Assembly (NCBI GenBank): GCA_905331475.1
Contig: CAJNYU010003062.1
Span: 1 to 64,000 of the forward strand
Reading direction: 5' to 3'
Length of the DNA stretch: 64,000 bases
Origin: Rotaria socialis
Taxonomy: Eukaryota; Rotifera; Eurotatoria; Philodinida; Philodinidae
The position numbers were made by a program, and so were the translations under genes. The notes under the pieces are model-generated. The model was not told the origin of the DNA, made no database searches, and worked only from the letters and a program-made list of their open reading frames with translations. Within the stretch, counting starts at the first letter, position 1. Each line of letters begins with the position of its first letter. Of the stretch, positions 10,604-20,642 are shown piece by piece.

Positions 10604-12599
10604 TTCTGAAGAAACAGTTATATTTGTTTCAGATCAAAATGTAATTAGTCAAGCTTATTTAAATAAAATTATATGTCGAACAAAATTTTTTGAACATTTT
10701 AAAGAAGTATTTAATATTCCAAAATTTCCATGTTCATCAAAATAACCAAATAGAAAATATTATTTTTTTATGAATAAAGGTCTTCAAAATCAAGATGGTC
10801 ATGATGGATTTGATTCACTATCAAAATCAACTGATCCAGCAAAACTTTTAATTGATCCAAATACATTTTTTCAAGATGGAACTATGACCACACTATCACT
10901 TAATTACTCATTTGATGGAAAAAACGTTGAGCTACAAGTAAAGAATTGTTTCAATTTATGTTGAGTAATGTTTTTTTGATTTATAGTGTCTCTGATGCTG
11001 CTTCAGATTGGTCAGCAATTTATTTTATGGATGTTGCATCTCAAAATAAATTAGATGATGTTATTACTCGAACAAAATTCTCATCATTACGTTGGATAAC
11101 CGATAATCGTGGGATTTTCTATTGAACATATGCTGGTACACTTGATAATACTACATCAAATAATGATTCAATTATTTCTGAAAAAAAAAGAACAAAAAAC
11201 TAACGAAAATAAAAATACAGAGATGGAAGATTAGGTAAGGTTTCTCTTTTTTTTTTTTCTAAAATTGGTACATCGATTTTCCATTAATATCTATTTTTGT
11301 TTTTGTTAATAGCAAGAAAATGAAGTGACACCAACAACTATTGCAGTAACTCATACGGATATTCAAGCAGTTTATTTTCATCGATTTCATACACCTCGTT
11401 CATCTGATGTATGTCATGCACGTTGTACAGATGATCTTGGTGGACATTTTTTTCAGTTGTAAGATCTGATGATGAAAAATATTTAATTGCTAGTATAACA
11501 AAATTTATATCACAAGAAACTAAACTTTGGTTTGTTCCATTATCAAAATCACCGAATTCAATTGTTGAAAACCCAAATTGGTCAAAACTGATTGTTAATT
11601 TGGATTTTGTTTATGAATTTATAACATCTGAAGATGATTTATTTTATTTAAGAACTAATTCACAAGCGGAAAATGTTCGTCTTATTACAATGAATACAAA
11701 AACAAATGAAATTAAAGAAATAATAAGTGAAGATAAAAATGAAATTGGAAGGTATAACACATTTATGAAAAATATTTTCTTGTTCGATATCTTTCACATG
11801 TTAAATCAGTTTTACATTTATATGATATGGAAAGTGGACGACAGTTAAGAAAATTTTATTTACCTATTGGTAATAGATCTATTTGGTAAGATAAAAGAAA
11901 AATATATAAGATGAGAATTCTTTTTTATTTGATTTTGTTTTGAAGAGGTGATTAACATGAATCAGAAATTTTTATACGTCTTGAATCATTTTTTTCTCCA
12001 ACAACAATTTATACATGTGATCTTGCACAATCACTTGATGATTCATTAAAAAAATTTAAAATGAACTGAATTTCAAGATGTTGATCTCAATGAGTTAACT
12101 ACTGAACAAATTTTTGTTGATTAAAAGGGATTAGATTCATCAAATCCAGTTAAAGTACCAATGTTTCTCGTTCATCGAAAAACTATACAAAAGAATAGTC
12201 AAAATTCAACATATATATATATGTCTATGGCGGACTTTCAATTCCAATAGCACCTTTCTTTTCGATTGCTGCACTTTTTTGGATTTATCATTTTGATGAA
12301 ATTTTTGTTGTAGCTAATATTTGAGGTGGTGCTGAATATGGTGAAGTATGGCATAAAGATGGATATAAATCTAAAAAAGTCAATACTTATCTTGATCTAT
12401 ATGCATGTAGTGAATGACTTATTTCATATAAATATAAGTTACTCAACCAAAAGAAATCTCAATAACAGATGGTAGTAATGAAGAATTAATTGTAGGAGCT
12501 TATATTAATATGCGACCTGATTTATTTGCTTGTTTTTATTTAAGTTGGTGTACTAGATTTATGTGAATATCATAAATTTCGTTGTTGTTTGATAAAATT

Positions 12600-13503
12600 T
12601 AAATAATTCATCGAGTAAGAATGATTGAAATATGATTAATCAACTTTGACTTATTGCTAATTTTATAAAATATTTACAGATATTAATGAATATATTTTTT
12701 TTCTCAAACAAATAAGAGACAAAAAGATTTTTATGTTTGTTTAAGATTCTCTTGGTGAATAAATCGTACCTATTGTTAAAAACTTCTCTCGTTTTGATTC
12801 AATTTATGGTTTTGCTCTTATAGATCAACATATCAATTATGCACTTATAAATATCGAGAAACAAAAAGTAATATTTTTACTAAAATTAAAACTGAAATAT
12901 TAAAATATGGCATACAACAATTTGATAATAATTTAATATTTTATCTAAAACTGATTGTTCAATACATGATTTAAATGCATTAGATTCATCATCTTTTTAT
13001 TCTAAATTATTAATGCGATGCGAAGCATAGCATTTATGTGGTCCATCGCGAGTTTTTTCTAGTGAAGAAAATTCGATGATTTCTGATCAGATCATTTTCG
13101 CTTATTTTCTATAATGAAACTAAGTTATTTTTACATTCTGCTAGAAAAAACTTCACATCCCCTCATTCCAATGTTGGATGCCTTGGACCATCGCTAATTT
13201 ATTGCTTTAAAATCCATTTAAATTTGAATCGCTTTCCATTTTATTTGGTGATTAGCTTCTGTGATCGTTATTATAGTTGATCTAACCCTTTTAATTGATG
13301 TAAATACAAGCTCAGTAAATGATTTTTTTTAAAACTCATATTTATAGAAATTTCTTACTTAAGGAAGAAGAATGGAAAATCACAGAGAAGCATTAGCAAT
13401 ATTTATTGTTATATTTAAGTTTTATATTCATTTTTCACGAATAAAATGTTTTATTTTAATATATAAGCAGACAAAAAGATAGATATAAAGAAAAAAAAAT
13501 AGT
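12600..13503. other. AT-rich stretch after the PREP pseudogene
   Basis: Short broken frames continue in PREP orientation, but no family blocks are recognisable, so this may be decayed PREP 3' sequence or plain spacer. No paired repeats were seen. Confidence 0.35.
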
Positions 13504-15343
13504 TTATTGAATAGTTTTGGCATCAGATGCTTTTGGATCAATAGATGAATTTTGTGATGTATCATGTACAGGAGGACGTGATGGTGATGAACTAGTTAAA
13601 TCATATTTTGATTTATCTGATGGTGTAATAACATCTAAAAATAAAAAAGTCATTTATGTCAAAATAGTTTTTTTCTTTTTTCCTTTTTGTTAAATCAACA
13701 CTATGAATTTGTTTGAAATCTTGTGTTGGTTGATTTTCATTGATACGTACATGTGATAAATCTTGTGATATATCAGATGGAAGAGGACGTGATGATAATA
13801 ATAATGGTGGTATATCACTTGTTATTGATGATAAACCACTTGAACCATGTTTTGATTTATTTGATGATACGATTACAACTGAAAATAAAAATTCGTTTAT
13901 TTCAAAGTAGTTTTTCATATTTACTTTTTGGTAATCCAACTCCATGAATTTCTTCCAAATGTTGTCTTGTTTGAGTTTCATTTAAATGTATACGTGATAG
14001 ATCTGGTGATGAATCATGCATAAGCAGACTTGATAATGAAAATAAAGGTGGTATTTCATTTTTCGTTGATGATGATGGACTGGTTAAACCATATTTTGAG
14101 TTATCTGATAGTAGAATAACATCTAAAAATAAAAAAGTCATTTATGTCAAAATAGTTTTTTTCTTTTTTACTTTTTGTTAAATCAACACTATGAATTTGT
14201 TTGAAATCTTGTGTTGGTTGATTTTCATCGATACGTACATGTGATAAATCTTGTGATGTTTCATATGTAAGAGAACGTGCTGATAACAACAATGGTCTTA
14301 TTTCAACTGGATTATCCTATATAGAAATATATCATGAAAAATAAATTGGAAAATAAAACTATTATTTACCCTTGTTAAACTATTTGTTATTGTTGTATTA
14401 TGATCAACAATCAAGTCGTTTAACTGAAATCGTAAAATATATACAGAGATGATAATACAGTAAATACTAAGACCAATTTGAAAATACTAAAAATAGATCA
14501 AGAATAGTTAGATATTTGTTTTGTTTAATTCTTACTCCAAGAAAAAAATTTTCGACAGCATAAATCTCCTTGAAAACGAAATTGCATGTTGCGAAGAGGG
14601 TAAGTATCCCCGCAAAAACTAATCTTACTCTTTGTTCTTTGAACAAGGATAGTTGCTTGTAGCTGATGGTTCTATCCTGTCCACAGCAAAACAAACAAGA
14701 GTGAACCAACCATCTTACAATATAAAGGATACAACACGCAAGCCAGCATCCAAGTTTTATACAGTTATAACAGTTGTTAATTTTGATTAGCCATATGATT
14801 TCGAACGTGCTGATTAATAACAAGAAGATCTTTAAAAAAACATTCTCGTTTATTGTTTTCAATTATCTAAGTTGAACTTACAATTTCAATGATTTTGGAT
14901 ATTATTTCATAACATAATGCTCGGCTTGATTTAATGGGTTTGCACTTCTCCACCTTCCATACCATATTTCCACCATGAACACCATGCTCAGGTAGAAGAA
15001 GTCTTGCACGATAAATACCACCTCCTGGTTCGCCAACTGCAACTTGATCATCACGTTCACTTCGATCAGCACTTTCATCTTTATCACTACATCCACTTCG
15101 ATCACCACCACGTTCACTTCGATCACCACCACGTCCACTTCGATCGCCACCACGTCCACTTCGATCACCACCAGATCTATCACGTATACATTTAAATGAA
15201 ACTCAAACAAGACAACATTTGGAAGAAATTCATGGAGTTGGATTACCAAAAAGTANCACGTCCACTTCGATCACCACCACGTCCACTTCGATCACCACCA
15301 CGTCCACTTCGATCACCACCACGTCCACTTCGATCACCACCAC
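13504..15343 (-). CDS. unknown protein with RGG/RS-type heptad repeats and duplicated exon pair
   Basis: Exons on the minus strand are 15343-14882, 14423-14370, 14316-14172, 14122-13925, 13878-13684 and 13634-13504 (ending ..AKTIQ stop); phases join throughout. The first listed exon encodes repeats of GGDRSGR (a 21-bp minisatellite), then SDKDESADRSERDD, then VYRARLL-like sequence ending CYEIISKIIEI. Downstream, two exon pairs are paralogous: SQDLSHVRIDENQPTQDFKQ and SQDLSHVRINENQPTQDFKQ, each followed by IHSVDLTK. Splitting sites match except that the donor at 13683-13682 is GG where the sister copy has GT. The upstream start exon was not identified; an acceptor TTCGTAG lies at 15344. A one-base gap and inverted duplicate at 15168-15256 corrupt the first exon. 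Arg/Gly/Ser repeats often bind RNA, but no function can be assigned. Confidence 0.65.
14467..14862 (-). other. 131-codon open frame inside an intron
   Basis: This frame lies wholly in the 457-base intron of the heptad-repeat gene, same strand. It is hydrophobic at the start (FLKIFLLLISTFEIIWLI) and Cys-rich in the middle (CCGQDR). The intron is eight times longer than its neighbours, so an inserted sequence is possible. No family was recognised and it may be chance. Confidence 0.25.
15040..15343. repeat. 21-bp minisatellite coding heptads
   Basis: Tandem copies of CACGTCCACTTCGATCACCAC occur in two blocks, about 15098-15170 and 15257-15343, separated by the N-gap artefact. The minus strand encodes GGDRSGR repeats, with diverged units GGDRSER and ADRSERD at the proximal end. 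Confidence 0.85.
15168..15256. other. inverted duplicate of 13920-14003 ending at an N gap
   Basis: The plus strand from AGATCTATCACGTATACATT to CCAAAAAGTA, just before the N at 15256, is the reverse complement of exon sequence at about 13920-14003 (encoding SRIHLNETQTRQHLEEIHGV on the minus strand there). It interrupts the heptad minisatellite at a shared CACCA. It looks like a misjoined contig end rather than a biological feature. Confidence 0.75.
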
Positions 15344-15345
15344 CT

Positions 15346-16437
15346 ACGAATATAAATCAAAATATTTGATAATCATGATTCCGTTTATTTTTACCCAAAC
15401 TTTCTTTTAAATAGATCATTATTAGTAATGAACACAAGCATAAGATATGAATATGAATATATATTGCTTTGTCGAACAAGGGACAACGAATTTTTCGTTC
15501 TGTGCAACAATGGAAATTATATGTATATAACTGATGTCGCTAGTTAGGGAAACCACTAGTCGAGTTTTTATGAACGAAATATTCTGAATCACATTTTTTT
15601 AAATCAAAAATATTGGAAAATGGATACTTAATAGATATATTGGCTGATCATTGATCTGCTTTTAACAAAGAACTCATCCTCAATAATTCGAATGCTTTAT
15701 GAAGTTGAATAAGATTTCAATGATTAACTTCTGTTAATAATTTTACTTCATTATCAACACTTGATGCTTTAGATTTATTTCCAGGCTAAAATTAAAACTA
15801 AAATTTCTTTTAATAATTATTTCCTGCTTGAAAAAGAAAATACTTTTTTTGGAATGGTTTTTAAAGCATAAAATAAATTATTTTCTTTATCTTTAACTCG
15901 TGACACAGTTCCAAATGAATCGTCACCTAGTTTATTTAATCAAATTACAACTTGATTGAACAAAACATAAAAAGAAATTTATTTATTCTATATAATTTTC
16001 TCTGAATAAATGACAGCAAAAATCTATCTGTCTAACTTAATGTCTCTAATATTTACAGGCTGGTTCGAGGTGAATTCTTGATTATTTTTATGGTAGTGAA
16101 AACTTGTTAAGGATTTCTAATCTAGAAATCGTAAGAATTGATTGAGATAAATTGGAACTATTGAAGTTTTATGCTGTCAAAAAGTACAACAGTACAATAA
16201 ATTAATACTTCATTCATAGAGACTGTGATCAGCGGCGTAGCTAGCATTTTTAAACCAATGTACAAAGTGCTCTTGTATCGCAAAAAAACGATGAGCAGAT
16301 AGAGCAAAGAAATTTTTTAGCCCAACAAAGTACTGGCAACGTGAAAAAAAACAAAATAGATTGAAACGAGGTTCTTTTAATCAGCTATGAATCAAACTCA
16401 GATCTTATGCCTGAGTTAGATCAGAGATGTCCATCAC
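15346..16437. other. non-coding stretch; lone hAT-like end at 16231
   Basis: No gene was recognised. CAGCGGCGTAGCTAGC at 16231-16246 resembles one terminus of the CAGTGGCGTAGCC-type hAT ends seen elsewhere in this window, but no partner end was found, so it may be a solo fragment. The upstream starting exon of the minus-strand heptad gene may also lie in this stretch. Confidence 0.35.
16430..16437. repeat. 8-bp target site duplication, left copy
   Basis: TCCATCAC here is repeated exactly at 17852-17859. Confidence 0.85.
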
Positions 16438-17851
16438 TAGTGACGTAACCAGGGTAGGGCATGGTTGGGCTGAGCCCAACCACCGAGGCTTTGCGCCCTA
16501 CCACTAGTCATTTTTAGAAAAAGGTTATATTTTTTAATAATGCTAGACAAAATAAAACATTGCACGATACATTCGCTCCGATTGTGCCGATATCGGCGTT
16601 ATCCTTCATTGATTTTCCTCTTTATCTAATCTTTCTCATTGTTTCCGTTATTCGTCTCGCTCTATCGCTCTTCCTTGTGTTTTTCTCTTTGTCATTTTCT
16701 CTCCTATATAAGCGCGTGTTCAATGTAAAGTATAAATACACTCTGGAGATGTGAAGTAGCTAATAAGCATCTACATTGAGGGTGGCAGTAAGCTACCATG
16801 CCAGTTAGTCGTTAAATCGACCTCTTGCAGTTAAAACTAAAACATTTTGCATTACAAATGAAAACTAATTTCTCCTCATTATGAAATGAAATTGAGATTC
16901 CCCAGCATATGTTGATATCTACGCTGAATAAGTGCCCAACCACGCGAAAATTTGGAAAACCATTTTTGCCTGTACGAAAAAGGACGAAAAATCCAGAAAA
17001 GAGGGACGTGTTTGCGTGATAATCGAGGTTCCTAATTTTGACCTAAAACGCCGATTTATCGTCCCGCTTGTGTGCTTAAACGCGTTTTCAGTCAAAACAC
17101 GTGTAAGAGCATTCAAAAATGACAAAAGGTTGTGATTTTTTTGATACTCGAGAACTCTATTTAAGATCCAGTTACATATAAAAATTATGAAGAAAACGAC
17201 CACTTTTTGTGTTTTTTAGCGCATTTTCATGTATTCACAAGCGTTTCTCGCTGAAAACGCGTTTAAATGCTCAAGACAGAAGAACAATGGGCGTTTTCCG
17301 CTCAAAATTGAGAACCCCGAGTGTCATCCAAACGTATTTACTTTTTCTCGATTTTTAATCCTTTTTGTGGGTTTAAACACGTTTTCAAAACCTTTTGTCT
17401 TCTTGAGTGCCACTGCAACAGATGTTTCCAACTGTTATATCTCGTGTCGCTACTGTTGTGACTATACGTGACTTGTTTACCAGTTGCGACAGAATATTTA
17501 GTAAAATGAAACTGAGAAAAACAGCCGGACGTAATACAATGTTGAATAGTTGGTTGAGATATTTGCTCATTTTAGAGGTGGAACAGGATTTCAACATTAG
17601 TTTCGCAAGAGTAACGGAGAATTTTGCTGATTTCCAGAAAAACAGTAGCTTTCTTTTACAGTAAAACTTTGTGATGCTTTATTTTTTTTAATAAACAAGC
17701 GCAGTATTACTTAAAAGTAAATGTCTTTAAGCTAAATACATAATTGTACATTTTTTCTGTAAAACAATAAGTTATGCATCATCAAAAATAGCTTTTTGAA
17801 AAAACATTAGGGCTCAGCCCAACCACCCGACAAATCCTGGTTACGCCACTA
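16438..17851 (+). mobile_element. hAT transposon remnant, 1.4 kb, perfect 8-bp duplication
   Basis: The ends are TAGTGACGTAACCAGG and CCTGGTTACGCCACTA, inverted with one mismatch, flanked by identical TCCATCAC octamers. Subterminal palindromes GTTGGGCTGAGCCCAAC occur at both ends. The interior is rich in AACGCGTTT-like motifs and carries a decayed transposase C-terminus at 17407-17664. This is a different hAT lineage from the one at 9775 because its ends and subterminal repeats differ. Confidence 0.88.
17407..17664 (+). pseudogene. hAT transposase C-terminal remnant
   Basis: The frame contains CDRIFSKMKLRKTAGRNTML followed by NSWLRYLLILEVEQDFNISF. The FSKMKL.K....R..M...L...LL...E pattern is the C-terminal dimerisation region of hAT transposases, particularly those near ZMYM1-like and TTF-zinc-finger domestication relatives. 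The usual upstream SNA..ER residues are replaced, and there is no catalytic domain in the element, so it is a relic. Confidence 0.75.
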
Positions 17852-18029
17852 TCCATCACGATTGATAATCTATCACTCCTGCGCTATAGACCTTGAAACT
17901 AGGTAACTCTCGCATGCCTGTCGCGACGGTTTTCAAAAAATCTTTCGAAAATCGTTATCATGTCCAATAAATTGGTATTGTTGACATAAATCCATGTGCT
18001 CATCTAGTCCCCGAGTTTTACACTCAGAG

Positions 18030-19153
18030 CAGGCCTCGCAGAGGTCCTTCTTTCCTACTTTTTCCCTTCTTTTTAAGGGGCGTCCTTCTTCATCCTTCTT
18101 TTTAACAAAATTCCTTCTTTTCCTTCTTTTTTTCTTTGTCATGCAAGATGACCGTATACATACTTCACAACAGAGATACTACACTTCAGAGAAATAATAT
18201 TCATATATCAGGAAAACCACACAATGAAACAATCATAGTTCTAGAGCGTATATTTATTATTATTTATTTATTTTCAAATTTTTATATCTACAAATTTACA
18301 AATCTACAAAGTTATAAGCTCACGAATTTTATCTTCTTTTTGTACCATTTTTTCGTTCATTTTATCAATTTTTTTCTGAGCTAATTCATTTGATCATTAT
18401 TATCGCCGAGTTGTGTTTTCAAAACAGCCAATTTTTTCTTCGCACCTCCAATAAGTAGTTGTGCCATTGCGACACCAGCAAAATTTTTCGTTGCAACTGC
18501 AGCGTCGAGTCGTAAGTTACCTTCATTGAACATTTTCGATGCATTTTCTAGATCTTCTTGTAATATCTTGCGTTGATCGAGTAGATTTTGTAATTTTTCG
18601 ACCAAAATTAGTTCTTTGTTTTTCGTTAATTTTGAAGCAGCTGCAATCGCTTCTTTTTCTTTGAGTATTCATTGTGTTTTTTTTTCTTGATCAACTTGAT
18701 ATCGTGAGTGTGCTTCCTTTACATTGTCAAGAAGTCCTTTGCAAATTGGAACCTATAAAGTGTATTAGTCACATTGATAATAATTAACTGTTACTAATAG
18801 TCTCACTTACTTCATGACTTTTCCTTGTCCGTAAAATTTGACGGCATCTTTCGTTGCTCGAAGTCCGTTGATGGAGATGTCACTTAGAGATGATCGGTCG
18901 TCGGTGATTAGTGCTGCGTTTTCACTAAAGCCACGTTCAACATCGGCATTACCATGTGAAAGTGATTGAAGACTCTTGATGAATTTAGGTAAAACGACAA
19001 CTTTGGCAATACCTGATCTCTTTTATTTTTATTGTAGGACGGTACATTTGGATGAATTCCTTCTTTTCCTTCTTTTCAATTAATTTCCTTCTTTTTAAAA
19101 AAAAATTTCCTTCTCAAAATCCTTCTTTTTATCAAACCCCGCTGCGGGGCCTG
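18030..19153 (-). mobile_element. hAT-like transposon fragment with CAGGCC termini
   Basis: The left end CAGGCCTCGCAGAGG and the right end CCCCGCTGCGGGGCCTG form imperfect inverted repeats. Both subterminal zones are filled with CCTTCTTTT motifs. On the minus strand the middle encodes a transposase C-terminus. I could not identify a clean target duplication, though both flanks share ACTCA close to the ends. The element is shorter than an autonomous copy and its reading frame is broken. Confidence 0.65.
18381..19015 (-). pseudogene. hAT-like transposase C-terminus, broken, intron-bearing
   Basis: On the minus strand from about 19015 the frame reads LPKFIKSLQSLSHGNADVER, GFSENAALITDDRSSLSDIS and INGLRATKDAVKFYG, a dimerisation-type block with the NADVERGFS signature. 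A donor-like GTAAGTGAG at 18810 and acceptor CTTTATAG at 18754 delimit a probable intron, but the joined frame is off by one base, as if one G had been lost at the donor. After it come VPICKGLLDNVKEAHSRYQ, an in-frame TGA where Trp or similar would be expected, and a coiled-coil basic tail ending GDNNDQMN. The N-terminal and catalytic parts are missing. Confidence 0.7.
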
Positions 19154-20010
19154 GTGAGTCACTCCTCTAAATTTGAATCCTGTCACAATCTATGAATTAA
19201 TTTTTGCAATTTTTTTGTAAAAGGTACCTGTCACCATCGTGCCGCCATCGACATCACTGATTCCGATGTGTTTTAGTCTACTTTGAATTTTTCTGTCAAT
19301 AATAGTTAAATTTCAAGTTTAAACGCCAAAATCAAGACGAATATGATACATTTATGTATATATAATTCTCTTCTTTTCTTAATTCATCACAAAAAGAACA
19401 GGCAAAGATTATATGCGAGATTTAGACGGATGAAACAAAATACTGTTACTATCTAATTCAAAAATAGATAAACAATTTTGAAAAAATAAAATTGCAATGG
19501 ACAAATGCCCATTTGTCCCTTCCCTCGTTAGGCCGCTGACAGGGAGGCTAGTCCTAACGGATTTGCACATCCAAGAATGATTTTTGCTCTTGTTCCTTAG
19601 GCGACATATAAAGAAAAGAGAACAGTTGTTTATTTTATTCTTTTGATGTTCGATCGCTTTGCAATTCACTACTCAGATATTCAGTTTTGCTTCTTCTGTT
19701 CTGTGTTATGAAGTGATCGCTCTGCAACAGATGTCCGTATCTACTGATCAGACTCATTCGTTACCATGACATCTTTTCTTGCTATGTATTCATAGAATAA
19801 CGAGCCAACTTATGAGGATCTTATGAACATGCAGCTGACCTCAATAGAATTTCATTTTGAAGACATTTAATAACAAAAAAAGTCAATTTTTATCATCAGT
19901 TTGTTTCGTCTTCACCGATTTTACTTTTGATAGAAAAAAGAAAATTGTCAGACGCAATATCAAATTAAGAGAACATATTATAGGACAGCCTTCAGTATTG
20001 AAGACCTTCA
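19154..20010. other. intergenic stretch between two transposons
   Basis: No gene recognised. A GC-richer patch at about 19500-19570 (GGCCGCTGACAGGGAGGC) stands out and may be another worn element end. Confidence 0.35.
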
Positions 20011-20018
20011 CTTTTAAG
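20011..20018. repeat. 8-bp target site duplication, left copy
   Basis: CTTTTAAG is matched by CTTTTAAA at 20463-20470 (one mismatch). Confidence 0.7.
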
Positions 20019-20462
20019 TAGGGGTGAGAAAGTTATTGTTATTTTTTTTTTGTTATTATAACAATAACACTAACTTTTTGCTTCAAAAAAATCAGTGACA
20101 CAAATCTAAGCATTTTTATACGAATGTCAAAAGATGACTTTGTTCACATAGTATCTTTTCCTGTCGTAGATATAAGAACTAGTTGTAAGTCTTTTGAGAA
20201 ATAGTAAAATAACTTTTTTTGTTATTGTTATTGGTGATAACAATTACAATAACAATAACAAAAAAAAGTTATTTTACTATTTCTCAGAATATTTACAACT
20301 AGTTCTTATATCAATGATAGGAAAAGATACTATGTGAATAGAGTCATCCTTTGACGTTCGTACAAAACTGCTTAGATTTGTGTCACTGATTTTTTTGAAG
20401 CAAAAAGTTAGTGTTATTGTTATAATAACAAAAAAAAAATAACAATAACTTTCTCACCCCTA
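20019..20462. mobile_element. 444-bp palindromic hAT-type MITE
   Basis: The ends TAGGGGTGAGAAAG and CTTTCTCACCCCTA are perfect inverted repeats, and nearly the whole element is a palindrome: arms of about 200 bases meet in a TTGTTATTGTTATTGGTGAT core. TAGGGGTG-type ends and an 8-bp duplication place it with hAT. It lies 180 bases upstream of the TBC1D19 start codon, so it could affect that promoter. It has no coding capacity. Confidence 0.82.
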
Positions 20463-20642
20463 CTTTTAAAATAATTAAAACCGTAGGATGCTACACATAG
20501 CTGATTTTTAATTATTTTTGAAATAAAAAATAATGAAAATGTCGAAAAGATAATTCTTCAACTAATTAAGCGTTCATAATCAATTTGTATCATTCCTAAG
20601 AACAATTAATGAAATACTTTTTCTTTTTAAGATTATTATAAA

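Larger units (their letters stand above)
9492..12590 (+). pseudogene. prolyl oligopeptidase (PREP) pseudogene
   Basis: Family members are cytosolic serine peptidases (S9A) cutting short peptides after proline, made of a beta-propeller and an alpha/beta-hydrolase domain. Recognisable blocks lie in the right order: LEDPNSE near 9755 (propeller start), a piece containing NKGLQNQ near 10773, ASDWSA near 11000, KVPMFLVHRK near 12152, YGGLSIPIAP near 12226, GGAEYGEVWHKDG near 12328, MRPDLFACF near 12510 and GVLDLCEYHKF near 12548. It is clearly dead. The Trp codon before LEDP is TGA, a stop precedes GGAEYGE, frames shift repeatedly, and the nucleophile elbow GGSNGG is DGSNEE. A hAT element splits it at 9775-10603, and the C-terminal part with the catalytic Asp and His is not recognisable. 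No symbol is given because the gene is not functional. Confidence 0.85.

Noticed and set aside
13902-14292. Separate small genes for each 63-122-codon minus-strand frame
   Set aside because: They join as exons of one gene through GT..AG introns with matching phase.
15004-15410. Plus-strand frames rich in His or Thr/Ser over the minisatellite
   Set aside because: They are shadows of the 21-bp repeat; the minus-strand GGDRSGR frame joins spliced exons and the plus frames do not.
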